From Prorocentrum cordatum (taxonomy: Eukaryota; Sar; Dinophyceae; Prorocentrales; Prorocentraceae): 64,000 nt of DNA. The DNA lies in assembly GCA_963575745.1 (NCBI GenBank), contig CAUYUJ010015288.1, forward strand, positions 240,228 to 304,227, read 5' to 3'. Below are positions 1-11,577 of this stretch, piece after piece. Each line of letters opens with the position of its first letter. Position 1 is the stretch's first letter. Position numbers and translations under genes: made by a program. Below the pieces are notes generated by a model. The model saw nothing but the letters and a program-made list of their open reading frames with translations, was not told where the DNA came from and made no database searches.

Positions 1-159
1 CCTCTGAAGATCTCACGATTATGAAGGTACCCATACTAGTAAGTGGTTGTGATGATTGCAATTCGCTCCGAACGGTTGGAATTGGAACTTGTTGGTTGGG
101 ATTCGTCCCATTTCCGCCCTCCGCCCGCCCTAAGCTCTCGGTTGGGAGCAGTCATCCAT

Positions 160-1140
160 TCCCTTCTCGCCCCTCCCCTCCTCGCCCTCGTCCTCCTCCT
201 CCTCGCTCTCCCTCATCGCCCTCCTCCTCGTGCTCCACTCCTCGACGCGCCAGATCGTATTGGAGAGGGCGGTGGCCGGTCCTACGCGCTGGGAAGGACC
301 AGGGAGGAGGAGGAGGAGGAGGAGGAGGAGGAGGAGGAGGAGGAGGAGGAGGAGGAGGAAGGGGAGGGAAGGGAGTTGTGCCGGATTCTGGCGGCCGCTC
401 TTCGCCTCCTCCCCCTCGTACATCCTCAATGGTCCTCTTCCTTCGCTCTGTCTTCGTCTTCCGCCCTCTTCCCAAATTCTCCTCCACGTCCTCCTCCTCC
501 CTCCCCCTTCCTCCTTCCTCCTCCTCCTCCTCCTCGCCTCCTCCTCTTCCCCACCATGGTCGTGCTCATTTCATTCGTTGTCCTTCTCCTCCTCGTCCTC
601 CTTGTCTTCGCCCTCTCTCCCCGTCGTCACATACGGTTGGCCTCATTACGGACCGACCTCTTCCCATTGTCCTGATGAGTATCGCTATCACGATGTAAAT
701 ATTCATATTCTTGATACTACCAAGATCATTGCTGTTGTTATGTTTACCCGTTTTCCTCCTCCTTCTCCTCCCCTTTTATGGCCCCAACCCCCTTATCATC
801 CTTCACCCCTGTTATCTCCTTACTGCTGTTCCGCCGCTTCCTCCAATTCCTCGGCCTCCTCGTCGGCTTCCTCCTGCTCCTCCTCGGCCTCTTCCTCTTC
901 CTCCTCCTCCTCGTCCTCGGCCTCCTTAACCTCCATCACCTCTCTCCCCTCCCCTCGCCTGCCTCTCTCGCTGCCTCGCTCCTGCCGCCCACTCGTCGTA
1001 CTTCCTCGTCGTCCTCTCTCCCTCCCTCCCTCCCTCCTGCCGCCCACTCGTCGTCCTCCCTCCCTCCCTCCCTCCTGCCGCCCACTCGTCGTCCTGCTTC
1101 CTCCTCCTCCTCCTCCTCCTCCTCCGCCCCGCTGCTGATG
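160..1140. repeat. Polypyrimidine-rich low-complexity block with (GGA)n tract and CT-rich minisatellite
   Basis: Almost continuous CTC/CCT-rich DNA. A pure GGA tract lies at about 302-359. A ~45-50-bp unit containing ctgccgcccactcgtcgt repeats about three times at 980-1100. Open frames here translate only to homopolymer-like proline, serine, leucine or glutamate runs, so I call no gene. Confidence 0.85.
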
Positions 1141-1631
1141 CCGCTACTGCTGCCAAATATCAGTGCCCGCAGCAGAAAGTACAACGGTCCGCGTTCCTGG
1201 TTTGCTGCGAACTCTGGCTGCGAGATTGCTTGGAACAGAGAATGACCGCTCAAGTGGTGGCCTCAACGTGCTGCTTACATCGATGCCATCGATTTTGTGA
1301 AGATCAAAAGTGTCTTGCGACCGGTTCCTCCATCCTCGTCCTGGGCCTGATTGTGGACGGCTGCGGGTGGATGGTTAACGTCGTATCGCGTACTGAGTGA
1401 GCGGGGCAGGGGCGCGTGCATTTTCGGTTGTGAGAATTGTCTGGGCCGTCAGGCTCCTTCTGCGTCGTGTCCTAGGCACCCCTGGTCTGTCTCGCTCGTG
1501 CTTCGATGTCGGATCCTCGCCTTGGACCCGTTGGATCGTTGTGGGTTGAAGCATTGCACCGTCCAGATTTTACAAGAGGTTTATATCGCCACGCACGCTC
1601 ATCACACGCTTAGGCACCTCCCCCCTGAGAA
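1141..1631. other. Unassigned, no gene seen
   Basis: Mixed-composition sequence between the CT-rich block and a CA/TA microsatellite. I see no conserved motif, RNA gene or repeat family in it. Confidence 0.5.
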
Positions 1632-1648
1632 GACACACATACACACAT

Positions 1649-1683
<35 letters not shown>

Positions 1684-1684
1684 G
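1632..1684. repeat. (CA)n-(TA)n microsatellite
   Basis: A run of acac/acat followed by about 12 TA dinucleotides, read directly. Confidence 0.9.
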
Positions 1685-1734
1685 ATTTATACACACCAGG
1701 CTACAGGGATGGGGGCCCCTGGCCCAGTGCCCCG

Positions 1735-2530
1735 ACCCCCCATGAGTGCTCCGGGCCTCTGGGGGCGTTCCCGGAGAGGTTCCCAGCCAGCTGCCTAGAC
1801 TCGCCGTGCGCGCTCTGGGCCCCCAGGAGAGTTCCCGGAGACGCCCAAGACAGGCCACGCGGGCCCTAAAGATGGCCAAGAGATGCCCTCAAGAGGCCCC
1901 GAAGACGCCCAAGATGGCCCCAAGACAACCTAAAAAGCCCCCAAGACGCCCCAAGAGCCTCAAAGAAGCCTCCGAAGTAGGCCCCCAAAGGTCAAAATCG
2001 TTGATTTTCCATTGTGTTTTTCCCTACATGTTTCGTGAGGGTCTGGTTTTCGTCCCTGCCGCGTCACACCCGCGTCTCCCGCACCTCCCCTCCTCCTCCT
2101 TCTCCTTCTCACAAACACGCATACACAGCCCAAGAGGCGCCTAAGAGGGCCCACAGGGACCACAGGGCCCACAGGGCGGGGGCCCCAAGACGGCCCCAGA
2201 GGCTCCCAAGAGGCCATTATGACGGCCCGAGGGGGCGCCAAGACGGCCCAAGAGGCGCCCAAGAGGGCCCAAGAGAGCCCCAAGGCGGCCCCAAGAGGGG
2301 CCCAGGGGGGGGACAGCGAATCGAAAAATCCGGGATTCCGCCCGAATAATCAATTCCCAGGAGGCCCCAAGAGACCCCCAAGAAGCCCCAAGAGGCCACC
2401 AAGGGGCCCCAAGAGGCCGACAAAACCAGCCCCGAGAGGCTTCGAAACTGCTTCCAAGAGGCAGGATGGGCCGAAAGCCCCTACGTAGATAATTTGAGCG
2501 GCCAGGGGGAGGCCCCGGAGGGACCAGGAG
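1735..2530. repeat. CCCCAAGA-type degenerate short repeat, block 1
   Basis: Dense copies of a 10-13-bp motif of the form gccccaagangcc. The same family returns at 5220-5713, 7072-7345, 26409-27190 and about 25190-25236. It appears in reverse orientation (tcttggggcc) at about 21320-21420 and 39640-41350. Both retrogenes in this window inserted into this family. Confidence 0.85.
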
Positions 2531-2679
2531 GGGGTTCATCGGATGACGACACTGGTAATATCACCTGACTGCACCGTCTTCCTGCTCTTCTTCTTCCCCT
2601 CGTTGCCTGCTCCTCCTCGTCCTCTTCGGTCTTTCACAGGTTTCCCGCCCAGTTGTTTTAAAGGTGTGCGATATTCGGC

Positions 2680-3110
2680 GGCCGACGACGACGACGGAAC
2701 GCCCCAACATCGCCCCAAGCAAGCCCCCCCCCAAGACATTCCCACAATTCATGTTCCCAACAGTCCTTGCGGGAACATGATTCACCGGGCTCCCAACATG
2801 GCTCCTCAAGAGGCAACGACGACGACGGACCGGCCCAAGCAGCCCCCAATGACATTCCCGAAAAAACATGCTCCCAGGAGTCCTTGTGGGAACATGCTTC
2901 ATCAGGCCCTAGGCATGGCCGACGCCAATGACGCAGCGCCATCAGCAGCCCTCCAAGATTTCAGTACGCCCAAAAATCATGTTCCTAGAAGGCCTGCCAG
3001 GAACATTATTCATCAGGCCCCCAACATGGTTCCCAAGATGCTATGATGAAGACGGAACGCCCCACGCAGCCCTCCAAGACTTTTCTAACATTTATTCCGT
3101 ACCTAGGCTC
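2680..3110. repeat. ~125-bp tandem repeat, block 1
   Basis: Units start with a gacgacgacggaacgcc-like string (about 2686, 2818 and 3050). They continue through caagacattccca, then a gaacatgattcatcaggccc-like string. Each unit carries a local inverted pair (catgttcc / ggaacatg). The same unit resumes at 4770-5110, so the intervening microsatellites interrupt one repeat family. Confidence 0.8.
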
Positions 3111-3189
3111 TGCCTAGAAGGGTTCTTACTCTGTAGCTCAAATGGGCCGGGCAGTGCACCCCGCCCCGGGCAGTTCCCCCAGTCCCCTG

Positions 3190-3475
3190 GGAGCCAAGCA
3201 AAAGCAACAGCAAAGGTAAAAACAAACGCGCGGTTGACCCAGTTGCGCTCCCTGGGTGCCAAGCAAAGGCAAAAGCAAAGGCAAAAGTGAAGGCAAAAGC
3301 GAAGGCAAAGCACAAGGATAGCATAGCATAGCATAGCATAGCGCAACGTAGCATAGCACAGCATAGCATAGCATAACCTAGCCTAGCCCAGCATATGATC
3401 GCGCAGAATAGCATAGCATAGCATAGCTTCGCATAGCATAACATCGCATAGCGCAGCACAGCATCCACTATTGCT
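3190..3475. repeat. (GCAAAA/GCAAAGG)n and (GCATA)n short tandem repeats
   Basis: Irregular hexamer repeats of caaagg/caaaag type at 3195-3315, followed by a pentameric gcata array to about 3470. Read directly. No gene. Confidence 0.85.
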
Positions 3476-3477
3476 GC

Positions 3478-3815
3478 TGCTATATATATGTATATATATA
3501 TATATATACTTCTATGTGTGTGTGCGCACGTATGTTCCATGCATGTTGTCCGTCTGTGGGCCATATTGAGCCCTTAGTGGGGCAGCTTGAGCCGTTAGAA
3601 TCCACGAAGGTTTCGCACATAGCACTGACCGGGAGACATGAAACCCGACGTATTATCGCATGTCCTAAATGTCCTTCTATATATGCATATGTATATGTAT
3701 ATATGTATGTATACATAACACCCATGTGGAATGTTGCGGTGTAGGCCAGATCCGGAGCATTCTCAAGCACACCCGGTGAGCGAATGCAAAAACATGCGTG
3801 TGTGTTTGTGCGCAG
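3478..3815. other. TA/TG microsatellites with unassigned spacer
   Basis: Contains tatata runs at 3480-3510 and 3678-3715. The rest has no recognisable gene. Confidence 0.5.
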
Positions 3816-3960
3816 GCAAAGCAAAAGCAAAACCAAGCAAAAGCAACAACAAACGCCAAACAAAAGCAGCAGCAAAAGCAAAAGCAAAAGCAAAGGCAAA
3901 GGCAAAAGCAAAGGCAAGAGCAAAAGCAAAGGCAATGCAAAGCAAAAGCAAAACCAATGC
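3816..3960. repeat. (GCAAAA)n array
   Basis: Hexameric gcaaaa/gcaaag repeats. Translations are K/S/Q-rich in every frame, so not a gene. Confidence 0.85.
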
Positions 3961-3963
3961 GAA

Positions 3964-4235
3964 AGTGTAGATGTAGATGTAGATGTAGATGTAGATGTAG
4001 ATGTAGATGTAGGTGTAGGTGTAGGTGGGATGTAGGTGTAGATGTAGATGTAGATGTAGGTGTAGATGTAGGTGTAGATGTAGATGTAGATGTGAATCTC
4101 GCTGTTGATGTAGATGTAAATGTAGATGCAGGTGTAGATGTAGATGTAGCTGTAGGTGTAGATGTAAATGTAGGTCTAGATGTATATGTAGGTGTCGATG
4201 TAAATCCAGGTGCAGATATAGATGTAGATGTAAAA
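3964..4235. repeat. (GATGTA)n hexamer array
   Basis: About 45 near-perfect gatgta hexamers, with gtgta variants towards the right end. All frames give dipeptide repeats (DV, CR, M-stop), so I call no protein. Confidence 0.9.
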
Positions 4236-4350
4236 AACTCCCCAGTGCCCCGCCCTCATCTTCGTGCCTGCTTGCTTTTGCTGCTGTCTCGGTGACTTGC
4301 TGCCTGCTTCTGCTGCTGCTTCACTTACGGCGTGGCGTTGGCGGTTCTGG

Positions 4351-4666
<316 letters not shown>

Positions 4667-4769
4667 GCTACTGCTACAACTACGGCGATGAGGAGAAGGA
4701 GGAGGACGGCGTTGACCGCTCCTACTAATGTTGCTTTCCTAGAGGCTCCAACTCCTAGGTAGGGTCGCA

Positions 4770-5110
4770 CTGGGATAAGTTTGCCAACAAGCATTCCGGG
4801 GACATCATTCCTTGCGCCTTCAAAAGGCCTCCCCAAGAGGCGGCGACAACGACGGAACGCCGCAAGCAGGCCCCAAGACACTCCCAAAAATCATGTCCCC
4901 AGAAGGCTTGCCGGGAGCATGATTCATCAGGCCCCTCACATGGGCGACGACGACGACGACGACGACGGAACGCCGCAAACAGCCTCCAAGACATTCCCAC
5001 CATTCAGGTTCCAAAAATGGCTTCTGGGACTTGGATTCATGAGGCCCTCCCACGGGCGACGACGACGACGGAACGTTTTCGGCCGTTCCCAGGCTCCACA
5101 ATCCCTCCAT
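4770..5110. repeat. ~125-bp tandem repeat, block 2
   Basis: Continues the family of 2680-3110. gacgacgacggaacgcc-like unit starts occur near 4845, 4945 and 5055, with the same aagacattcccac core. Confidence 0.8.
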
Positions 5111-5219
5111 GGTCTCCTGGAGCGAACAAACAGCTCAGGATAACAAAGCCTGATGGAGCTGAGGTTATTCAGTATCGGCTAGCCGACCCCAACCCCCATT
5201 GAGCCTCCTACCAATTTAC

Positions 5220-5713
5220 TCGGCGACCCCGCAGGACGTTCAGAGTCTGCCAAGACACTTCCAAGACGGCCCAAAATGGTCGCAAAAGGGCCCAGGGCCC
5301 AAGAGGTCCCCAAGGCGGCCAAGGATTCCGAGAGGCTTTCCAGGAAGCTTCCGAAAGCTTTAAAACGTTCACGGATAATTGGATTTCGTGCTATTTTTGC
5401 ATTCTCGCCCAGATTCTTTTAACAGCGTCCAAGACGGCTGGCGTGGCCCCCCATTGTTGTTAAGGCGAGCAATGAAGCTCCCAAGAGGGTCCCAAGACTG
5501 CCCAGAGTCACCCCTAGAGGGCCAAAGGGGCACCCAAGACGAGCCCAAGAAGCCCCGAGGACGGCCCTATGACAGCCCCAGAAAGCGCCCAGACTACCCA
5601 CGGAGGCATTCAAAACGGCCTCCGAAGGCGTCTGTCGGGCCACGAACGCTCTGAGACAGCCAAGGAGGCCCCCAAGAGACCCCGAGATGCCCCCAAAGTG
5701 CCCCGAAGAGGCC
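5220..5713. repeat. CCCCAAGA-type repeat, block 2 (left of retrogene 1)
   Basis: Same degenerate ccccaaga repeat as 1735-2530. It is continuous in character with 7072-7345. Retrogene 1 interrupts it. Confidence 0.8.
5695..5713 (+). repeat. Target-site duplication, left copy (retrogene 1)
   Basis: The 19-bp aaagtgccccgaagaggcc is identical to 7072-7090. It ends on the base before the spliced leader begins. Confidence 0.9.
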
Positions 5714-5764
5714 TCCGTATCCATTTTGGCTCAAGCGGGTTTGGCTCAAGCCATTCGGGCTCAG
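5714..5764 (+). other. Relict dinoflagellate spliced leader in three tandem copies
   Basis: 5714-5735 matches the 22-nt DinoSL except for one base (gtaTcc for gtaGcc). It is followed by two shorter, decayed copies, 5736-5750 (cgggtttggctcaag) and 5751-5764 (ccattcgggctcag). In dinoflagellates the leader is added to mRNA by trans-splicing. A leader in genomic DNA therefore marks a reverse-transcribed mRNA. Tandem copies with increasing decay imply repeated cycles of re-insertion and re-splicing. Confidence 0.92.
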
Positions 5765-5797
5765 ACCTACGGTATTCCCGTCAAAAAGCGTTTCTTC

Positions 5798-6313
5798 ATG
5801 GCTGCGGCGGCGAACCAGGCAGTGACAAACATGTGCGGGAAGGAATTCCAACCTCCAGCTCGGGTGGGCATCGACACGGGTTTGATGGGCGCTGATCCCG
5901 AGCGCCACGCCATCGACGAGGCAGAGCTGGCGGATGAGAAGGAGGAGGCGGAGGACCAAGGCTCGGGTACGTCCGAGGAGGTGCAAGACCAAGGCCGCCA
6001 CCGCATGGCACGCGGCCGAGAGCGGCAGGACCGTACCCCTTCCCCGATGGCGAGGGTCCGCGTCGACGACACCTCCGACATGATGCTGGCAGAGTTCAGC
6101 GACGTCGGCTGGGAAACCCGGGCCATGCGCCAACGGCAGGCGCAGATCACCATCCGCGTCCGGAGGCTGGTGCGCGCCGAGCAGAACCGCACCGTCACCA
6201 TGCTGGAGCGCCGCCTCTGCGGGCTTGTTTTCAAGAACCTCTGCAGACAGCCCTTCGCCAATCTGCCCCTCGTGGGCGGGGAGTCCGCGGGGCGTAAGCT
6301 CACACGCGAGTAG
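5798..6313 (+). CDS. Retroposed gene encoding a 171-aa protein of unknown function
   Basis: This is the only long ORF of the leader-tagged cDNA. The start is the first ATG in any frame after the spliced leader (5798); the open frame also has an ATG at 5687, but that lies upstream of the leader and cannot be in the mRNA. I do not recognise the family. The product has an acidic, E/D-rich segment around residues 45-70, then a basic segment rich in R and Q (about 100-150). It has no signal peptide or membrane helix. The cDNA carries an unusually long 3' part (6314-7062) and an A-rich end, and is bounded by a 19-bp target duplication. There are no introns, as expected of a retrocopy. The intact frame suggests either recent insertion or continued use. 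Which of these applies cannot be decided from sequence. Confidence 0.65.
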   Translation: MAAAANQAVTNMCGKEFQPPARVGIDTGLMGADPERHAIDEAELADEKEEAEDQGSGTSEEVQDQGRHRMARGRERQDRTPSPMARVRVDDTSDMMLAEFSDVGWETRAMRQRQAQITIRVRRLVRAEQNRTVTMLERRLCGLVFKNLCRQPFANLPLVGGESAGRKLTRE

Positions 6314-6375
6314 GCGCAATGCAGAGTCAAGCAGCGACGGCTGTAGCAGCGAGTTAGCGCACGTCCCGCAGGCGT
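6290..6375 (+). repeat. ~83-bp direct repeat, copy 1 (end of CDS and 3' UTR of retrogene 1)
   Basis: Covers the stop codon and the start of the 3' UTR (gctcacacgcgagtaggcgc onwards). A close copy occurs at 6667-6750. Mismatches are scattered. Confidence 0.8.
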
Positions 6376-6666
6376 GGGCTCTGTCTAGGTCTGGTTTTCG
6401 CTTTGCGCGCGGGTGGCACGTGCGATTTATATTTTTGGTGCCATTGCCAGTTCATGTTTAAATGTCACCGTCAATTCAGCGGCAGGGGAGCTCAGGCTCT
6501 GAACTCCGTGACTCTGGCTCCTCGGGCGGCCTTTTCGCCGACACGTCGTGGGCATAGTCTCCTGGCCTGGCCATGGGGGCAGGCCCTGTCGTGGTGTGGC
6601 CTGTGTAGCTCTTTCTGTGCAGGCCTCGGCGCCGCCGGTATTGGGTCGGCGGCATGTGGCCGGGGC

Positions 6667-6750
6667 GTGCGCTCACACGCTAGTAGGCGCAATGCAGAGT
6701 CAAGCGGCGACGGCGGCAGCGGCGAGTTGGCGCACGTCCCGCAGACGTGC
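6667..6750 (+). repeat. ~83-bp direct repeat, copy 2
   Basis: Second copy of the 6290-6375 segment inside the 3' UTR, about 375 bp downstream. It points to a partial duplication within the transcript or its parent locus. Confidence 0.8.
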
Positions 6751-7062
6751 TGGCGGCCCGCCCCGTGATCCTCTCTGGGGGCGAGTCGCACCTTGCTAGC
6801 ACGCTGGATGGGCTATTGCCTGTCCCCTTCTCTGTGCACGCTAGGCGCGATCACTGCGCGGCGTCCGCCAGGGCAGTGCGTTATCCATTTCTCCCCCTTC
6901 ACTCCGTTCACCTCCGCTTTGCGCGTCGTCATCTGCAGGGTATGGCTCGACTCCCGCAGAACCAAGCACTGTTTTTTTCCGTGACCTGGACCTGGAAGGG
7001 CAGTGAAGATGGGCGTGACGACCTTGAGCACTCCCACGCTGGAGGAATCCGATTGATTCAGG

Positions 7063-7090
7063 AAAAAACAAAAAGTGCCCCGAAGAGGCC
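7063..7090 (+). other. A-rich tail and right target-site duplication of retrogene 1
   Basis: aaaaaacaaaaa (7063-7074) is a decayed poly(A) tail. It runs straight into the right target duplication aaagtgccccgaagaggcc (7072-7090), identical to 5695-5713. Overlap of the last A residues is normal, because the join cannot be placed exactly. Confidence 0.88.
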
Positions 7091-7345
7091 CCCAATAGCC
7101 CCAAGTAGGCTTCCAAGATGCCCCCGAGAGCTTCCCCAGACGATCCAAAGAGAACCCAAAGAAGCCCCACGAGGGCTTGGACACAATCGGCACCAGGACG
7201 ACCCACCAGGCTCTTTAGGATGTCCCCAAAGCTTCCCACGTCGCTTAGAAGAGACTTCAAGACGACTCAAAGGAGTCCCAAGACTGCCCAAGAAATAGCT
7301 TGGATAGCTCAAGAGGCTTTCGCGACGTCCGCGAGAGATGGCCCA
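7091..7345. repeat. CCCCAAGA-type repeat (right of retrogene 1)
   Basis: Resumption of the 5220-5713 repeat after the retrogene insertion. Confidence 0.8.
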
Positions 7346-8288
7346 AAAGGGCACCCGTCGTTGCATAGCTTCGCTTTTTTTTCGGGTGTGCCCGTGTCGA
7401 TTCGCCTGAGTTGGATCCGCGGTCTCATTATTTCTTCAATTCATGTTCAAGGCAACTGTGCGTGTCTATTTGAGTGCAGCTGTGAGCTGGTCACGGGCTG
7501 GGGCGTGCTAGAACCTCAGCGCGCCGGGAAACGCGCGCTACGAACATCGAAGTGAAAAGGAAGCGAGCTAACGATCTTATTCCAGCTGTTCAATTCATTC
7601 CTCCTGCAACTCCGCTCGAATCGTAGTCCGATGCGTTCCTGGAGGAGGAGGAAGGAGGAGGGGACCAGGCAACCACGTAAAATATGGGGAAGCTTCCTAA
7701 GTCTTTCAACGCCGATGCCGTCGACGACGGCTACGGCGACGGCGGCGACGGCGGCCGTCGCAGTGGCAACAATGGCGGCGAGAGCGCATTCAATGGTTCG
7801 CACCATGTAGGAGACACCACTACAGTGGTGACTTTGTCAAGGAACTGCGAACAGCTGTGAACAACATGCGCACATGCACGCATCAGTGAACAAGTCGAGC
7901 GCGGGTGCTGACTAGAACCTAAGCGCGTAACGCGCGTGCGTGTTCCGAGGGACTAGAGCTCAGAGGCGATTAGTTCCAAAGCCGTGTTTTGTGTTCGGGC
8001 CACAGGAGCAGAAGAAGGAGGTGAAGAAGGAGGAGTAGAAACAGGAGGAGGACTCTTCCCCTCTCCTGATCATCCTCGTCTACTTGTCCGAGCGAATCAA
8101 CGGCACTGTACAGAACGCAGCCCTTCGCAACAGAGTCCCCTGGCTTTCCGGCCCTCACCGGCCTGCCACAGCTGGTCGACGGAGTTTGAACGTGCTGCTG
8201 CCAGGGAACCCTTTTCCCTTTTTGTGGTTTTCAGTGCCCAGACGGCCCTATTTTCGGCTAAGCGAAGCCGCTGCCGTTGCATCATAGA
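7346..8288. other. Unassigned DNA upstream of a LINE fragment
   Basis: Includes a short GAC/GGC-rich stretch near 7725-7770. An open frame at 8084-8287 sits in the same frame as the RT below and could be decayed upstream LINE sequence, but shows no motif I recognise. Confidence 0.4.
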
Positions 8289-10538
8289 CCACTTGGCAGG
8301 CGAACCTTCGATCTGCTCGCGCAGCTGCACACAGAATCCTCATCCTCAACCTTACCCTCCAGGTCGACGCAGAGAACCTTCCGCAGGATTATACTTCGCA
8401 TTTGCCATGGCAGAGCGTCCCGTTGGACACCTTCCGACGGGCCATTCTCCTTACAGGGGACAGTTCGCCAGGCAAGGATGGTATCCCTGTCAGAGCTTGG
8501 CGCAGAATCGTGGACGTCGCCGCCAGTGCCCTCCACGCTGCGTTCCTGGAGCTAGTCGGCGACGACGGCATGCTCATTGTGCAGGAGGAGTGGGGCACCT
8601 TCAACGAGAGCTTGATGGTGTTCCTGCTGAAGAAAGCGACGGCCGCGCTGGCTGACGGCACAGATGTCTTTCTGGCTGGCAACATGCGCCCATTGAGCAT
8701 TACGAGCACCGATAATCGCATTTTATGCGGGGCAGTTCGATTGCATATTAAACCCATCGTATCCCCGGGTATATCTTCTGTCAAGCGGGGATTTTTGAAG
8801 GGGCGCTCAATGCTTGCGAATGTGCAGGACATCGAAGAGGCGATGCTCAACGCGGCTTTTTCCTGCCAAGACCTTGCGGCCATTCTGTTCGACTTCGAAG
8901 CGGCGTTCCTCAGCTTCGACCACGGGTTCATTCTGGAAGTGCTCAGGCACCGCGGCTGGCCCAGCTGGGTCACGAGACTCGTGGAAATCTTGTACTGGCC
9001 CAACAGCTGCAGCATTTCGCTGGGGGTCGTTGCCGAGGAAGGCTTTGACCTGTCCGCTGGAGTCCGGCAGGGTTGCCCGCTCTCGCCCTTGATCTTCGCG
9101 GTGATTTCGGACGTGCTGCTGCGAAGGCTATCGCGGCTACTCCCCCGGTCAGTGCTTCGCGCATACGCCGATGACCTTGCGATGGTGCTCCTAGAAGGAC
9201 ATCGCGAGTTGGGGGTGCTGGAGACCGTCTTCAGTGAGTACACGTGCGTCTCTAGACTGCGTCTTCACCACTGCAAATATGTTTGGATTTCGCTGTCTTG
9301 CAAGTCTCACGCGGCGGCCAGAGAAGATATTCTGAGATGCGCGCCCACGTGGGGCGACTTTACCATCGCCGGCCGGGCCAAGTACCTCGCTCGGTTTCTA
9401 CATGGGCCCTGATCGGCAGCACCATTCTTGGACGAGTGTAATTCAGAAGATGTAGGAGAGGGCGAAGCTATGGCGTTCCATCGGCGGAGGGATGTCGGCA
9501 TTCATGAACGCGTGCCGCGTGTACATCTTCTCCTAGCCAAGCTTCTTGGTTCAGTTCGAGGATTTGCCGCCGGATTGGGGCGACGTAGAGCGCGCGCTGT
9601 GCAAGACCCTCTTCCCAGGACCTCGGGGTTGGGCTACGCCTGCAGTGCTGGGTCAACTTCAGGCTTCGGGATTCCCGACAGAGATCCCAGACGCCCAGGC
9701 CGCGTCCTTGGCGGCGAAATTCCGTGTTTGTCGTTGGGAAAACTTGGATCTTTGCGGTTTCAATATTAGCTGGCGCTCTCGTGCACTGGATTGGGCGGTA
9801 ACCGCGTGCCCTTGGCTCGACCGCCGGGCTGCTTGGAAGAAGTGGGCAGAGTACAAGTTTCTCGCGAACGTGGCGCGGGCCCAGGACAGTCTCGCCGTCA
9901 AGGCTGCCAGGGGCGGGCTCACGGTCCACGAGTACGTGCAAGGGGGTCAGGCCGTGGCAATCCCCAAAGAACGTTGGCAGAAACGCTGCTCCGTCTTACT
10001 GCGCACGCGGGTGCCTGGAGATCTCCACCGCCATGTGCGGCGCCGTCTTGACGTTTGGCCGTTGCAGGTTCTCCCTGGCCACAGGGCCAGCCGGGCGTTC
10101 GCCATGTTCCAGGGGATCAGCAAGTTCACGTCGCTGTGTGTTTGGGCGGCGGTCTTGAGAGCTATTATTGATGGGTGGACAACCCACAGTCGCATGCAGA
10201 GGAGATCCCGGTGCCTCTTTGGTTGCGGTTGTGGTCAAGACAGCATACAACACTACGCTTTCTGCAGCGTTCTTGCGGACCTGGCACGCCGCAAACTCGG
10301 ATTGGAGATCCCTGAGCCTCGCACACGTTTGGACGAGTTCTTGATGTTGGAGCCACGCTTCACGGTGGACCAGAGCTCGTGGTTCGCACGCTGTGCGCTG
10401 CTCATCTACGCCACGTTCAAAGCCACGAACGCAGCCCGGGACGGCCAGGGGATGGACACGAGCGACGCTTGGCAGCAGGCGTTCAAGGAGGGCGCGGCCT
10501 CCCGCCGTGACCTCGGCTTCTTGATTGGGCACGCCTGA
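8289..10538 (+). pseudogene. Non-LTR (LINE) reverse transcriptase, 5'-truncated and broken
   Basis: RT domain in frame from 8289 to 9412. Visible motifs are SSPGKDGIP (fingers), FDFEAAF (motif A Asp), GVRQGCPLSPL (motif B) and AYADDLAM (catalytic YADD, motif C). The frame then stops at 9410-9412. The thumb and tail resume in another frame (9546-10538), after stops around 9460-9530. The tail ends with a zinc-knuckle-like CLFGCGCGQDSIQHYAFC (C-x3-C... H-x3-C), a feature of many LINE ORF2 C-termini. No endonuclease or RNase H is visible. It differs from the second LINE in this window, which uses YIDD. It is inactive because of the stop and frame change. A CTC-rich tract starts about 25 bp after its stop. 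Confidence 0.92.
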
Positions 10539-10561
10539 GTAGAGCATTGTTATTTTCCTCA

Positions 10562-10606
10562 GTTGTCCTTCCTCCTCCTCCGCCTCCTCCTCCTCCCTCC
10601 GCCATT
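10562..10606. repeat. (CTC)n tract at the 3' end of the LINE fragment
   Basis: cctcctcctccgcctcctcc-type tract directly downstream of the LINE stop codon. It may be its simple-sequence 3' tail. Confidence 0.6.
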
Positions 10607-11577
10607 CTCCGTGCGTGCAGGTATCAGTCAACACGTTGCGTTAGTTTGTACTCTGCCCCCTCCACCCAGGCGCGGTGTGGTGAGGGACCGTCCAGTGATA
10701 GTCTTGCCCTGGCACTGGTGCGCGTGTGCCTTCCCCGTTTTCCTTCTTTTGCCCCCTCTCCTCTTTCTCTCTCCTTCTCTTCCTCCTGTATCCCGCCAGC
10801 TTTCTGTTACCATTTGTCCCCCCTCCGCGTGCCGCCAGCTTTCTGTTACCATTTGTCCCCCCCTTCCGCTTACTGCAAATTCGGTTGGTGCATCGACTCT
10901 TGAATCTCCTGCCTCCTAGCTGCGGCCCGATGTTGGCCCTTTCTTCATCTGGGGTTCGGGTTGACCCTGTAGGGCAATCCACAGGTTTCGCCGCAGCACT
11001 TCTTTAATCTGATAGCCGCCGCCTCGCGCCTTTTCGTGGCCTCCTCCGCCATGCCAGCTGCCGCGGGAAGCGTGTAGATCGCTCACCGTCCGTGGCCCAG
11101 GGGACCCGCGAGCCACCAGAGAACTCTTAAAGGGGGGGGCAGAAATCCTCATTCTTACCGTCATCGCATTCTGCTCTCTCGTCATCCTCACCTACCCTCG
11201 CTGGAGCGCCTGTCCGTGGACCGCAGGAACAAAACGACGCTATTGCCTCCCAGTCGCTTGTGTTGGTGGGTCCTCGTTTACACAGGGCAGTGCCCCGCGT
11301 TCCTCCTTCCTCTTCTTCCTTTTTCTTCTTCTCATCCTCTTTTATTTTCGTGCATCATCGGCATCATCAGCATCGCCATGGCCATCAACATCCGCATCAA
11401 GATCGTCATCATCATCATCATCATCGTCGTCGTCGTCATCATCATCACCCAACATACACGCCTCGTGGTTACAGAAAACTCCACAGAAGGTCTCAGTATG
11501 GTTCGCAGTTCGCATGTTTGAAAGCAACCGCATCGGCACACAACTCACGAGGATCGTGGCCCCACAAGGGAGCTCCC
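10607..11577. other. Unassigned, with a short direct repeat and (CAT)n
   Basis: A 28-bp segment beginning gccagctttctgttacc is present twice (about 10795 and 10834). A catcat/catcgtcgtc tract lies at 11350-11450. No gene seen. Confidence 0.5.
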
